From: Paracoccaceae bacterium
Lineage (GTDB): Bacteria > Pseudomonadota > Alphaproteobacteria > Rhodobacterales > Rhodobacteraceae
Direction of reading: 5' to 3'
DNA length: 64,000 bases
NCBI GenBank assembly: GCA_021647745.1
Contig: JAKIUB010000005.1
Coordinates: 1 to 64,000 of the forward strand
The notes below the pieces were generated by a model, which was given only the letters and a program-made list of their open reading frames with translations, did not search any database and was not told the origin of the DNA. The position numbers and the translations under genes were made by a program. Below, one piece after another: positions 50,180 to 58,953 of the stretch (position 1 is the first letter of the stretch; every line of letters begins with the position of its first letter).

Positions 50180-50938
50180 ATGCCCGCCCTTACCCGCCGA
50201 CACCTGATAGCCACCAGTGCTGCCTTTCTGGTTGTGCCGCGTATGGCACTGGCACAAGACCCGCAGGCGATTTTGCGCGCTGCCTTTAATAACTGGCGCG
50301 CCGAAACCTCGCACGCGGTGATGGAAATGACCATTCGCGGTGCATCCGGCACCCGAAGCCTGACCATGGAAAGCTGGACCAAGGGCCGTGATACCGCTTT
50401 GGTGCGCTTTACCGCGCCGGCGCGCGATGCGGGCAATGCCACCTTGCAGGCGGGGCGGCGCACCTATGTGTTTAATCCGCGCCTCAATCAAGTGATCCAG
50501 CTGCCGGCCAGCGCGATGCAGCAAAGCTGGATGGGCTCGGATTTCAGCTATAACGATCTGACCAAAACCGAGGCGCTGGTCAATGATTATACCCATCGCT
50601 TGCTGGAAACCCGCCGCGCGGGCGGGCGGAATATTTATGTGATCGAGGCCATCCCCAAGCGCGGCAAGCCGATTGTGTGGGGCAAGCAAATCGTCACCGT
50701 GCGCGATGATTATGTGCTGCTCGGCCAGCAGTTTTATGACCAGACCGGCGTGCTGGTACGCGAGATGGTGACCGGCAAGGTGCGCAATATCGGCGGGCGG
50801 CCCTATCCAGCCGAGATCACCATGAGCAGCGTGGCCACCCCCGATCAGTGGACAAGGGTGGTAACCAAATCGGCCGAGTTTGATCTCGCCCTGCCGGGCT
50901 ATCTGTTTACCCGTTCCAACCTGCAAAACCCGAGGTAA
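50180..50938 (+). CDS. LolA-like outer-membrane lipoprotein-sorting protein
   Basis: A 252-aa periplasmic protein of the LolA_like (uncharacterised lipoprotein-sorting) family. RR-containing signal peptide LTRRHLIATSAAFLVVPRMALAQD. Body: AILRAAFNNWRAETSHAVMEM, LVRFTAPARDAGNATLQ, TYVFNPRLNQVIQLPASAMQQ and SWMGSDFSYNDLTK, all typical. The fold is a half-barrel with a hydrophobic pocket, suited to carry a lipid or lipoprotein. CAGGAG precedes ATG50180. It starts the five-gene envelope operon. Confidence 0.9.
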   Translation: MPALTRRHLIATSAAFLVVPRMALAQDPQAILRAAFNNWRAETSHAVMEMTIRGASGTRSLTMESWTKGRDTALVRFTAPARDAGNATLQAGRRTYVFNPRLNQVIQLPASAMQQSWMGSDFSYNDLTKTEALVNDYTHRLLETRRAGGRNIYVIEAIPKRGKPIVWGKQIVTVRDDYVLLGQQFYDQTGVLVREMVTGKVRNIGGRPYPAEITMSSVATPDQWTRVVTKSAEFDLALPGYLFTRSNLQNPR

Positions 50939-50941
50939 TAT

Positions 50942-52159
50942 ATGCTGGTCTCCCTCGCATGGCGCAATATCTGGCGGCAACCGGTGCGCTCGGTCCTTAG
51001 CCTGATCGGGCTGGCGTTTTCGTCGCTGTTGCTGGTGTTTATGCTATCGTTTCAGTTCGGGGTGTATGACACCATAAAGATCGGCGCGCTCGGGCTGTTT
51101 GACGGCTTTGGCCAATTTCAACCCGAGGGCTATGATGATGACCCCGATATTTCAAAGCAGTTGCCGGGGTCGCAGGCCTTGCTGGCGGCTGACCAGATAA
51201 AAGGTGTGTCGGCGACCGCGCCGCGCGCCAGTTCTTTTGCCATACTGGCCAATGGAGATACCAGCTTTGGCGCAGCGGTAATTGGCGTGGACCCGGCGCG
51301 CGAACCAGCGGTCAGCACGCTATATTCCACCATTTCAGAGGGCCGGTATCTGGAGCCGGAAGATAGCGCCGCGATTGTTATGGGGGCAGGGCTGGTGCGC
51401 AATCTGGGGCTGGCGCTGGGCGATAATGTAACCATGCTGGGCACCGGCAATGATGGCGCGGTCGCCGCCGATGTGCTGGAGCTGGTGGGGATATTCAGCA
51501 CCGGCGTAAATGCGGTGGACCGCCAGATCACCCAAATGCCGCTGGCGCGTTTTCAGGAAACCTATAATATGGGCGAGAATGTAAATGTGATCGCGCTGCG
51601 CGGCCCTGATTTTAATGGCGTGATCCGCGCTGCGCCGGATTTGCAGGGACTGGCCGAGGCCGAGGGCGCGGTTTATTTGCGCTGGGATGATTTGCAGCCC
51701 GAGGTGCGCCAGATGATCACGCTCGACCTTTCCACCGCTATGCTGATGTATGGAATTATGATTGTGGTGGTGGTGTTTATATTGCTCAACACGCTTTACA
51801 TGTCGGTGCTGGAGCGCACCCGCGAATTTGGCGGGCTGATGGCGATCGGCATGCGGCCGGCGCAAATCGGCGCGATGGTTTGGCTCGAGCTTGTCTTTCT
51901 TTCGCTGCTGGGCGCGGGTATCGGCATTGCGCTGGGGGCAGGCATTACCATCTGGGTTGAAAATGTCGGCATCAGCTTTCCGGGCATGGAAGATGTGCTG
52001 GGTCAATGGGGCATTTCGGGGCGGGTTTACCCTGATCTGAGCTTTTTCAGCGCCAGTATCGGGCCGGGAATCATTGTCGGCTCGATCATCATTCTGGGGC
52101 TTATCCCCTATCGGCGTATTCTCGGGCTTGAGCCTGTCAGCGCGATGGGAGCAGCATGA
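50942..52159 (+). CDS. ABC transporter permease, FtsX/MacB type (first)
   Basis: A 405-aa membrane protein with one N-terminal helix (SVLSLIGLAFSSLLLVFMLSF), a large periplasmic domain (about 45-260) and three C-terminal helices (YGIMIVVVVFILLNTLYMSVLE, MVWLELVFLSLLGAGIGIAL and IIVGSIIILGLIP). This is the type VII/MacB-LolCDE layout. RTREFGGLMAIGMRPAQI is the coupling loop to the ATPase. It is coupled to the second permease by ATGA. Confidence 0.93.
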   Translation: MLVSLAWRNIWRQPVRSVLSLIGLAFSSLLLVFMLSFQFGVYDTIKIGALGLFDGFGQFQPEGYDDDPDISKQLPGSQALLAADQIKGVSATAPRASSFAILANGDTSFGAAVIGVDPAREPAVSTLYSTISEGRYLEPEDSAAIVMGAGLVRNLGLALGDNVTMLGTGNDGAVAADVLELVGIFSTGVNAVDRQITQMPLARFQETYNMGENVNVIALRGPDFNGVIRAAPDLQGLAEAEGAVYLRWDDLQPEVRQMITLDLSTAMLMYGIMIVVVVFILLNTLYMSVLERTREFGGLMAIGMRPAQIGAMVWLELVFLSLLGAGIGIALGAGITIWVENVGISFPGMEDVLGQWGISGRVYPDLSFFSASIGPGIIVGSIIILGLIPYRRILGLEPVSAMGAA

Positions 52160-53385
52160 TGGAAACCTTCAAGCTTCTGGCCCCGCTGGCATGGCGCAAC
52201 CTGTGGCGCAATCCGCGCCGGACGATCATTACCCTTTTTGTGGTCTCGGTCGGGCTGTGGTCCATTTTGGCGGTGGCCAGCTTTATCAGCGCCTGGGCGC
52301 AATCCTCGCGCGATGCCACCTTGCGGCTGCTGATCGCGCAGGGGCAGATACATGCGGTCGGCTATATGGATGATCCGAATATCTCCAACCTGATGCCGCC
52401 GCCGGATGAGGCGCTGGTTGCGGCGCTCGACACCTCCGGTATTTCCAATTGGGTAGCGCGGCTGGAGCTGCCCGGTGTGGTGCAATCAGAATACAAAACC
52501 CTGCCGGTTAGCTTGGTCGGGGTGGACCCGGAAGCCGAGCGCCGGATATCCTCCATCCCGTCAAAGATCGTTGAAGGGCGGTATCTGGACGGGCCGGAGG
52601 ATGATAGCGCGGTAATCGGCCTCAACCTTGCCAAGCGGCTGAAAACCGCGCTCGGGCGGCGGGTGATCCTGATGGTTACGGCCGAAGATGGCTGGTTGGA
52701 AGAGCGTAGTTTTGATGTGGTCGGGATATATGATGCCGATACCGCCTTTGAGGACACCTATATTTTTACTGGCCGCCGCCCGATGCAGGCGATGGTTGGC
52801 GTGGGCGATAAAATCGCGCAAATCGCTTTTGAGGTGCCTGAAGATGCCGCGCTTGCGGGCGTGGTCGAGCGCCTGCGCGCCGCTGCGCCCACGCTGGATG
52901 TGCGCGAATGGCGCAAGATTTCGCTGATCATGGGGGCGATGGATGCCACCATGGGCGGGGTGGTCTTTATCTGGATGGCGGTGATGATGGTGATGATCTC
53001 GATCGGGGTGATCAACACGCAGCTTATGGCGGTATTTGAGCGCACCCACGAATTTGGCCTGCTGCGGGCGCTTGGTTTTAAATCACGTCATGTGCTGTTG
53101 CTGGTCACGTTTGAGTCGGTGCTGCTGATCGGGCTGGGGGTGCTGATCGGCATGATTGCGGGGGCCGCCACGGTGTGGGGCCTGTCTGACGGCATTGATC
53201 TTAGCGCCTTTGGCAAAGCGCTGGAGGCCTTCAAGGCGGGCGATACGCTTTATCTCGAGGTCAACCCGATTGATTACATCATCTTCCCGCTGGCGATCTG
53301 GGCGCTCGGTGTGGTGGTGGCGCTATGGCCGGCTTACAGGGCGCAAAAGATCAGCCCTGTCGAAGCCATGCGGCAAGCAACATGA
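52156..53385 (+). CDS. ABC transporter permease, FtsX/MacB type (second)
   Basis: A 409-aa paralogue of the preceding permease. It shares LAWRNLWRNPRRTIITLFVVSVGLWS with the first permease's LAWRNIWRQPVRSVLSL, a large periplasmic domain, and three C-terminal helices. RTHEFGLLRALGFKSRHVL is the coupling loop. The two proteins presumably form a heterodimer like LolC/LolE. Confidence 0.93.
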   Translation: MMETFKLLAPLAWRNLWRNPRRTIITLFVVSVGLWSILAVASFISAWAQSSRDATLRLLIAQGQIHAVGYMDDPNISNLMPPPDEALVAALDTSGISNWVARLELPGVVQSEYKTLPVSLVGVDPEAERRISSIPSKIVEGRYLDGPEDDSAVIGLNLAKRLKTALGRRVILMVTAEDGWLEERSFDVVGIYDADTAFEDTYIFTGRRPMQAMVGVGDKIAQIAFEVPEDAALAGVVERLRAAAPTLDVREWRKISLIMGAMDATMGGVVFIWMAVMMVMISIGVINTQLMAVFERTHEFGLLRALGFKSRHVLLLVTFESVLLIGLGVLIGMIAGAATVWGLSDGIDLSAFGKALEAFKAGDTLYLEVNPIDYIIFPLAIWALGVVVALWPAYRAQKISPVEAMRQAT

Positions 53386-53395
53386 AGGAAACGCG

Positions 53396-54082
53396 ATGAA
53401 ACCTATTGTAAGCTGCAGGGGCATTACCAAAGTATTTGGCAAGGGCGAGCTGGCAGTGCATGCGCTGCGCGGCATTGATCTGGACATCATGGAGGGGGAT
53501 TTTGCCACACTGGCCGGGCCTTCCGGTTCGGGCAAAACCACGCTGCTCAATATGGTCGGCGCGCTCGATCACCCGACCGCGGGCGAGGTCGCGATTGACG
53601 GCCAGCCGCTTAGCGGCATGAGCAAATCCGCGCTTTCAGATCTGCGCCTCAACAAAATCGGCTTTATCTTTCAGGCCTATAATCTGGTGCCGGTGCTGAG
53701 TGCGCGCGAGAATGTGGAATTTGTGCTGCGCCTGCTGCGGGTAGAGCCAGCCGAGCGTCGCCGGCGTGCGGACGAAGCCTTGGCCGAGGTCGGCCTGCAA
53801 GGCATGGAGGGCCGCCGCCCCTCGGCGCTGTCGGGCGGGCAGCAACAAAGGGTGGCAATCGCGCGGGCGCTGGTGGCGCGGCCGCGCATTGTGCTGGCGG
53901 ATGAACCCACCGCCAACCTTGACAGCACCACCACCAAAGAGCTGGTTGACCTGATGTATCGGCTTAATCAGGAAAGCGGCATCACCTTTTTGATCGGCAC
54001 CCATGACCCGCGGGTGATGGAACACTCGAAACGACATATAGAGATGAATGATGGACAAATTGAAAGCGATACTCGCGGCTAG
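53396..54082 (+). CDS. ABC transporter ATPase (LolD/MacB type)
   Basis: A 228-aa nucleotide-binding subunit. Walker A GPSGSGKTT, Q-loop IFQAYNLVPVLSARENV, signature LSGGQQQRVAIARAL, Walker B IVLADEPTANLDS and switch His in IGTHDPRVMEHSKRH. It energises the two FtsX-type permeases. The 3' end overlaps the barrel gene by 35 bp. Confidence 0.95.
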   Translation: MKPIVSCRGITKVFGKGELAVHALRGIDLDIMEGDFATLAGPSGSGKTTLLNMVGALDHPTAGEVAIDGQPLSGMSKSALSDLRLNKIGFIFQAYNLVPVLSARENVEFVLRLLRVEPAERRRRADEALAEVGLQGMEGRRPSALSGGQQQRVAIARALVARPRIVLADEPTANLDSTTTKELVDLMYRLNQESGITFLIGTHDPRVMEHSKRHIEMNDGQIESDTRG

Positions 54083-55280
54083 CCTGCTGCTGGCCACTCC
54101 GGCACTGGCCGACCCCCTGCGGGTGCGGCTCGATTTCGGAGGCAGCTTTGATTGGGCTGCGCCGGATAGCATAGACGCGGCGCTGGGCTTTGCTGCGCGC
54201 CAAACGCTAGACGCCAAGGCCCGCCTGATGTGGCAGGCCAACACCGGCCCGTGGCGGGTAGAGATGCAAACCCTGCTGGCCTATCAGGCAGGGGATAACG
54301 TAGGTTTTTCCACCGCCATGGCCGTGCTTGCTCCCCCCTCGCCCCCGCCAAGCTTTTTTGACCTCACCACCGATATATCCTCCAGTGCCAGCACCCGCCT
54401 GAGCCTGACGCTGGACCGGCTGTCTGTCAGCTATGCCAGCGGCAATGTGGTGCTAAAGTTCGGGCGGCAGGCGGTGACATGGGGGGCAGGGCTGGTATTT
54501 AACCCCTCCGATATTATCGCGCCGTTTTCACCTGCTGCCATCGACACCGCCTATAAGCCGGGGGTCGAGATGCTTTATGGCCAATACCTGTTTGATAACG
54601 GTAATGACATAGCGGCGGTGCTGGTGCCGCGCCGCGCCGTCACCGATGGCCCGCTGGACTGGGACCAATCTACCCTCGCGCTACGGGCTTCGCTGCTGCT
54701 CGGCGCGCTGGATGGCACGGCCATGCTGGCCCAAGATCGCGGCGATACCCTGTTTAACCTTGCACTCGGTGGCCCATTGGGAGGTGCGGCGTGGAATGTC
54801 GAGCTTGGCCAATGGTTTCTGGCCGATGGCAGCACCGCCACCAACGCGCTGGTCAATATTTCCAATAGCGGCAGCTTGGCTGACATGAACATTACCTATT
54901 TCGCCGAATATTTTCGGAATGGTTTTGGCGTAAACACCGCCACACCGCTAGACGCCCTGCCGCCGGCTCTGGCCAGCCGCCTCGCCACCGGCCAGCTGTT
55001 TAACACCGGTCAGGATTTTCTGGCGCTCGGCGCGCAGCTTGGTATAAGCGCGAACGTGACACTATCGCCGGTCGTTATCGCCAGCCTAAATGACGGCAGC
55101 GTATTCGCCAACGTGAAGCTGACCATCTCGCCAAGTGATAATTTTGATATCTCCGTCAACACCAGCAAGAGCTTCGGCCCCGACGGCACCGAGTTCGGCG
55201 GCCGCGAAACCACTGCGGGTTCGGGTGTCTATCTGCGCGCCCCCACCACGGTTTCCCTGCGCCTATCCCGTTATTTCTAA
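54048..55280 (+). CDS. Putative outer-membrane beta-barrel (DUF1302-like)
   Basis: A 410-aa exported protein with signal peptide MMDKLKAILAASLLLATPALAD and alternating amphipathic strands ending in Phe (LRLSRYF), an outer-membrane hallmark. VVLKFGRQAVTWGAGLVFNPSDIIAPFSP is typical of DUF1302-type barrels found with LolA-like/permease modules. It lies in the same operon as the ABC exporter and may be the outer-membrane exit or acceptor. ATG54051 is an equally possible start. Confidence 0.82.
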   Translation: MMDKLKAILAASLLLATPALADPLRVRLDFGGSFDWAAPDSIDAALGFAARQTLDAKARLMWQANTGPWRVEMQTLLAYQAGDNVGFSTAMAVLAPPSPPPSFFDLTTDISSSASTRLSLTLDRLSVSYASGNVVLKFGRQAVTWGAGLVFNPSDIIAPFSPAAIDTAYKPGVEMLYGQYLFDNGNDIAAVLVPRRAVTDGPLDWDQSTLALRASLLLGALDGTAMLAQDRGDTLFNLALGGPLGGAAWNVELGQWFLADGSTATNALVNISNSGSLADMNITYFAEYFRNGFGVNTATPLDALPPALASRLATGQLFNTGQDFLALGAQLGISANVTLSPVVIASLNDGSVFANVKLTISPSDNFDISVNTSKSFGPDGTEFGGRETTAGSGVYLRAPTTVSLRLSRYF

Positions 55281-55335
55281 CGCAGCAACTTCATTCTTTT
55301 ACAAATACTCCGGGGTGAATTGAGCAAAGCGAAAG

Positions 55336-55350
55336 GGGGGCAGCGCCCCC
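55336..55350 (-). terminator. Terminator downstream of smpB
   Basis: GGGGGC (55336-55341) pairs with GCCCCC (55345-55350) around a 3-nt loop. On the minus strand it is followed by CTTTCGCTTT. It would end smpB transcription. Confidence 0.55.
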
Positions 55351-55368
55351 ATACAGTGCCAAAGCCGC

Positions 55369-55848
55369 TCACCCCCGCTCGCGCAAAAGCCGCCCCTGTT
55401 GCTTTTGCCAATCACGTTTTTTCTCGGTGGCGCGCTTATCCTGTATCTTTTTACCCTTGGCGATGCCCAGCAGCAACTTGGCGCGGCCTTTATCATTGAA
55501 ATATATTTTCAGCGGCACCAGTGTCATGCCTTCACGGCCTATATTCTTGTGCAGGTTTCCCAGCTCTTTCTTGCTGACCAGAAGCTTGCGCTTGCGGCGC
55601 TCCTCGTGCTGAAAGGTCTTGGCCTGCTCGTATTTTGGCACATGCGAGTTAATCAGCCACAGTTCGCCATCCTCGATATTAGCATAGCTTTCGGCAATAT
55701 TCACGCCGCCGGTGCGCAGCGCCTTGACCTCGGAGCCAACCAGCATCAGCCCGCACTCTATCGTATCCTCGATGGCATAATTATAGCGCGCCTTGCGGTT
55801 TTCCGCGACGCTCTTGTTATTCGGGTTCTTTTTGCCTTTTGGTGCCAT
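55369..55848 (-). CDS. smpB: SsrA-binding protein SmpB
   Basis: A 159-aa tmRNA-binding protein for ribosome rescue. NRKARYNYAIEDTIECGLML, GSEVKALRTGGVNIAESYANIE, and LYLI-like LWLINSHVPKYEQA, then a basic tail KGKKIQDKRATEKKRDWQKQ. No tmRNA gene was seen adjacent. A VTT-domain gene and a P-loop gene lie between it and dapA. Confidence 0.96.
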   Translation of the reverse strand: MAPKGKKNPNNKSVAENRKARYNYAIEDTIECGLMLVGSEVKALRTGGVNIAESYANIEDGELWLINSHVPKYEQAKTFQHEERRKRKLLVSKKELGNLHKNIGREGMTLVPLKIYFNDKGRAKLLLGIAKGKKIQDKRATEKKRDWQKQQGRLLRERG

Positions 55849-55950
55849 GGGAGTGATGTATCTTTCACGAAAGCCAATGTCCAGATGTGTGCTTGACCTT
55901 AGCCCTTGCAGCCCCTTTAGTTATGGCATGACAGCCAGCCGGAACCATCA

Positions 55951-56616
55951 ATGAAACCGACCCGCACCCTGATGCTGGAGCTGCTGTTTGCCGCGCTGGT
56001 GATTGCCGCACTGCTCTATGCCTGGCGCTCGGGGCTGCTTGCGAGCCTGCAAGCCGATATGAGCCGCTCGGCCATAGAGGGCTGGGTGGCGGGCGCGGGC
56101 CTGTGGGGACCGGTGGTGGTGGTGGCTTTGATGACCATCGCGGTTGTGGCCTCGCCCATCCCCAGCGCGCCGATTGCACTGGCGGCAGGGGCGGCCTACG
56201 GCCATACCGCCGGCACGATCTATATCGTCATCGGGGCTGAAGCCGGCGCGCTCATCGCCTTTGGCCTGTCACGCTTGTTCGGACGCAAGGCGATATTGAA
56301 ATGGTTTGGCTCCAAAGCCGATTTCGGGCTGCTTGGCTCTCAAAATGCCTTGACAATCACAGTTCTGGCCTCGCGGCTGATGCCTTTTGTGTCGTTTGAT
56401 CTGGTCTCTTATGCCGCGGGGCTGAGCGCGCTGCATTTCTGGCGGTTTGCGCTGGCGACTTTGGCGGGCATTATCCCCGCCAGTTTTCTTCTGGCCCATT
56501 TTGGCGGCGAGGTCGCCAGCGGAGATATGGGCGCAGCAACATGGGGTGTGCTTGGCCTCGGCCTGATCACCGGTGCGCCGCTGCTGTGGGCGGCGCTGCG
56601 GCGTGGTAAATCTTAG
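55951..56616 (+). CDS. TVP38/TMEM64 (VTT/DedA-like) membrane protein
   Basis: A 221-aa membrane protein with five or six hydrophobic segments. The VTT core is VASPIPSAPIALAAGAAYGHTAG, followed by GLSRLFGRKAILKWFG and SRLMPFVSFDLVSYAAGLS. The family takes part in lipid or undecaprenyl-phosphate scrambling/flipping; the substrate is not known here. Confidence 0.9.
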   Translation: MKPTRTLMLELLFAALVIAALLYAWRSGLLASLQADMSRSAIEGWVAGAGLWGPVVVVALMTIAVVASPIPSAPIALAAGAAYGHTAGTIYIVIGAEAGALIAFGLSRLFGRKAILKWFGSKADFGLLGSQNALTITVLASRLMPFVSFDLVSYAAGLSALHFWRFALATLAGIIPASFLLAHFGGEVASGDMGAATWGVLGLGLITGAPLLWAALRRGKS

Positions 56617-56634
56617 GCCATTTCGTGCCCGTAC

Positions 56635-57003
56635 CTAGGCGGGAATGCGCACACCGTTTAGGGAGGCCATTTCGCGGGCATCCGGCTGCTCCCAAAGGGC
56701 TTCCATAAAGTCAAACATCTCCCGCTCGCTTTTGCGGGTCAGGCCGCAGTCAAATATCGCAGGGATATTCAGCTCCACCAGCCGCTCGGCCACGCTTCGC
56801 ATCTGCGCCCAGTTGCGCTCCACGCGGGGGTAGAACCATTCAAACAGATCGGTTTCAGGTTTGTCGGGGTTGTGCAGGCGCTGCATCCACTCATCAATGG
56901 AAAACCGCAGGCCAGACACCTCTAGCGCCAAGGCCTCGGCATGGGTGGTTTTACCCGCCCCGGTCGCGCCGCATATCAGATATATGTCGGCGTGATCCGG
57001 CAC
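56635..57003 (-). pseudogene. P-loop NTPase/kinase with probable internal deletion
   Basis: An intact frame of 122 aa begins YLICGATGAGKTTHAEALAL (Walker A) and FSIDEWMQRLHNPDKP, as in alphaproteobacterial AAA/kinase-like proteins of about 165 aa. Those normally continue from FDLGLTRK through a LID-like middle to EVTREMFDFMEGIWE. Here GLTRKSE joins REMFDFMEALWEQPD directly, so about 45 residues appear deleted in frame. The end (MASLNGVRIPA) is normal. GTG57003 follows the dapA stop. It is probably non-functional or altered; the family comparison is from memory. Confidence 0.6.
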
Positions 57004-57876
57004 TTAGATCAGGCCTGCAAATTCCATTGCGGCCCTGATCTGCGCCTTGGTATCATCCAATAGCGTGGTCAGCGGGCGGCGCACATCTTCCTTGCACTTG
57101 CCCAGCAGCGATAGCGCATATTTCGCCCCCGCCACGCCCGGCTCGACAAAGATCGCCGTATGTAGTGGCAGCAATTTATCCTGATATGCAAGCGCCAGCG
57201 CATAATCACCTTTTAGCGTGGCCGCCTGAAATTCGGCGCAAAGCTCGGGGGCGACATTGGCGGTTACCGAAATACAGCCAACCCCGCCATGGGCATTAAA
57301 GCCCAGCGCCGAGGCATCCTCGCCCGAAAGCTGGCAGAAACCGCTACCGCAAGTGGCGCGCTGGTGGCTCACACGGGTGATATCTCCGGTGGCATCCTTA
57401 ACCCCGATAATACGCTCCAGCCTGGCCAGTTTGCCCATGGTTTCGGGGGTCATATCAACCACCGAGCGGCCGGGGATATTATAGATGATGATCGGAATAT
57501 CGCTGGCGGCATGGATCGCTGTAAAATGGGCGATCAGTCCGCGCTGGGTCGGCTTGTTATAATAGGGTGTTACGACCAGTGCCGCATCGGCACCAACCTC
57601 GGCGGCAAATTGCGCCAGTGCGGTGGCTTCGCGGGTCGAGTTGCTGCCTGCGCCGGCAATCACCGGAATGCGCCCCGCAGAAGTTTCCACGCATATCCGC
57701 ACCACATCGCGGTGCTCGCCGTGGCTCAGGGTCGGGGTTTCGCCGGTAGTGCCCACCGGCACCACGCCTGCGCTGCCCATCGCGATATGCCACTCCACCA
57801 GTTCCTTCAGCGCCTTTTTGTCGACCTCTCCATTGGAAAATGGTGTGATGATCGCGGGAATGGACCCTGTAAACAT
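57004..57876 (-). CDS. dapA: 4-hydroxy-tetrahydrodipicolinate synthase
   Basis: A 290-aa aldolase condensing pyruvate with aspartate semialdehyde, the first committed step to diaminopimelate and lysine. GTTGETPTLSHGEH has the Thr pair, PYYNKPTQRGLIAHF the catalytic Tyr, IIYNIPGRSVVDM the other, and IIGVKDATGD the Schiff-base Lys. With dapF at the window's other end, two steps of the pathway are present. Confidence 0.97.
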   Translation of the reverse strand: MFTGSIPAIITPFSNGEVDKKALKELVEWHIAMGSAGVVPVGTTGETPTLSHGEHRDVVRICVETSAGRIPVIAGAGSNSTREATALAQFAAEVGADAALVVTPYYNKPTQRGLIAHFTAIHAASDIPIIIYNIPGRSVVDMTPETMGKLARLERIIGVKDATGDITRVSHQRATCGSGFCQLSGEDASALGFNAHGGVGCISVTANVAPELCAEFQAATLKGDYALALAYQDKLLPLHTAIFVEPGVAGAKYALSLLGKCKEDVRRPLTTLLDDTKAQIRAAMEFAGLI

Positions 57877-57954
57877 AGCTGCCTCCGTCGGAAAAGGGGA
57901 TCAAGGCCTTGCACCATACAAAGCGGCGTGACACTAGCCGAGATATAGCCGAAT

Positions 57955-57972
57955 CGCAAGCCGAAGCTTGCG
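57955..57972. other. Stem-loop in the dapA upstream gap
   Basis: CGCAAGC (57955-57961) and GCTTGCG (57966-57972) pair exactly around a CGAA loop, in the 145-bp divergent space between dapA and the sulfotransferase-like gene. There is no T-run. It could be an operator dyad or an RNA hairpin. Confidence 0.35.
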
Positions 57973-58021
57973 TGACGGCGAGGCGCGGGCTAATCAGGTT
58001 TGAAGCAACAAAAGAGCCGCT

Positions 58022-58912
58022 GTGCAAGATATTATCCTCCACCTTGGTGCCCATCGCACCGCTTCGACCTATGTGCAGGGCGTGCTGGCCAAAAACAGCG
58101 CCCGCCTTGGTGCGGCCGGCTTTGCCTCGCCCTCGCAGGAAAGCACCCGCGCCAGCCTGACAGCGGCAATCAGTTCCCGTTTTTCCCGCCAGCTACTTAC
58201 CGGCGGGTTTGCAGGTTTTATTCACGATAACGCCATGGAAGGCGCCCGCACCCTGATCCTGTCAGACGAAAACTTCCTTGGTTTTCTCAATGATATTTTT
58301 AGCCATCACGCCTTCTACCCCGATACCGGCCCACGCCTGAAACGCCTCGCAAATCTACTGCCGGCCCCGCCGGTAAAGGTGGTATTTGCCCTGCGGCCCT
58401 ACACTACGTTTTTTCCTTCTGCCTATAGCCGCTGGATATCGCCGGGCCGGCCGGTGATGGCCCGGGATGAGGCCGCGTCGATCATCCTTGGCCTCGTGCG
58501 CGGCTGGCCAGACCTGATCGCGGATATCAGCGCCGCCTTTCCCGATAGCGAGCTGGTGCTGGCCGAATACCACAGCGATGCCGGCTTTGGTCTTTCACAG
58601 CTGCATAGCTTGCTCGGGTCGCTGGCCGACGAGCTGGATTTCACTACCGGATATCGCTGGAATCGCGGTATGTCCGCCTATCAGACCCACCGTTTTGAGG
58701 AGGCCCTGACCCACGGCCACCACAAAGGCGACAGCCCTGAAGAAATCCGCGCCCTGATCCGCCTCGGTCAGCCCCCCCTTGCCGCCGAGTTCTGGGATGG
58801 CCCCACCCGCCAAGCGCTGGATCGGCGATACAAAACCGATTTGGCTCGTATTATTGAGCAATATCCCGCTTTTGTGAGAACAAACTTGCCGGAAGGGCAA
58901 GACGCGCCCTGA
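58022..58912 (+). CDS. Sulfotransferase-like P-loop protein
   Basis: A 296-aa protein starting at GTG58022. ILHLGAHRTASTYVQGVLAKN resembles the 5'-PAPS-binding loop of the sulfotransferase superfamily, and VVFALRPYTTFFPSAYSRW the 3'-phosphate-binding RxxxxxxxS region. It is otherwise unlike well-known groups and probably belongs to an uncharacterised alphaproteobacterial set. The acceptor is unknown. It ends 41 bp before slt. Confidence 0.65.
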   Translation: MQDIILHLGAHRTASTYVQGVLAKNSARLGAAGFASPSQESTRASLTAAISSRFSRQLLTGGFAGFIHDNAMEGARTLILSDENFLGFLNDIFSHHAFYPDTGPRLKRLANLLPAPPVKVVFALRPYTTFFPSAYSRWISPGRPVMARDEAASIILGLVRGWPDLIADISAAFPDSELVLAEYHSDAGFGLSQLHSLLGSLADELDFTTGYRWNRGMSAYQTHRFEEALTHGHHKGDSPEEIRALIRLGQPPLAAEFWDGPTRQALDRRYKTDLARIIEQYPAFVRTNLPEGQDAP

Positions 58913-58953
58913 TTCTCGTGCTAGAGTGGCAAAAAAAAGCAGACAGGCAAATC

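Noticed and set aside
55399..55896. A 165-aa hydrophobic-looking plus-strand frame
   Set aside because: It is fully opposite smpB, whose motifs are complete.
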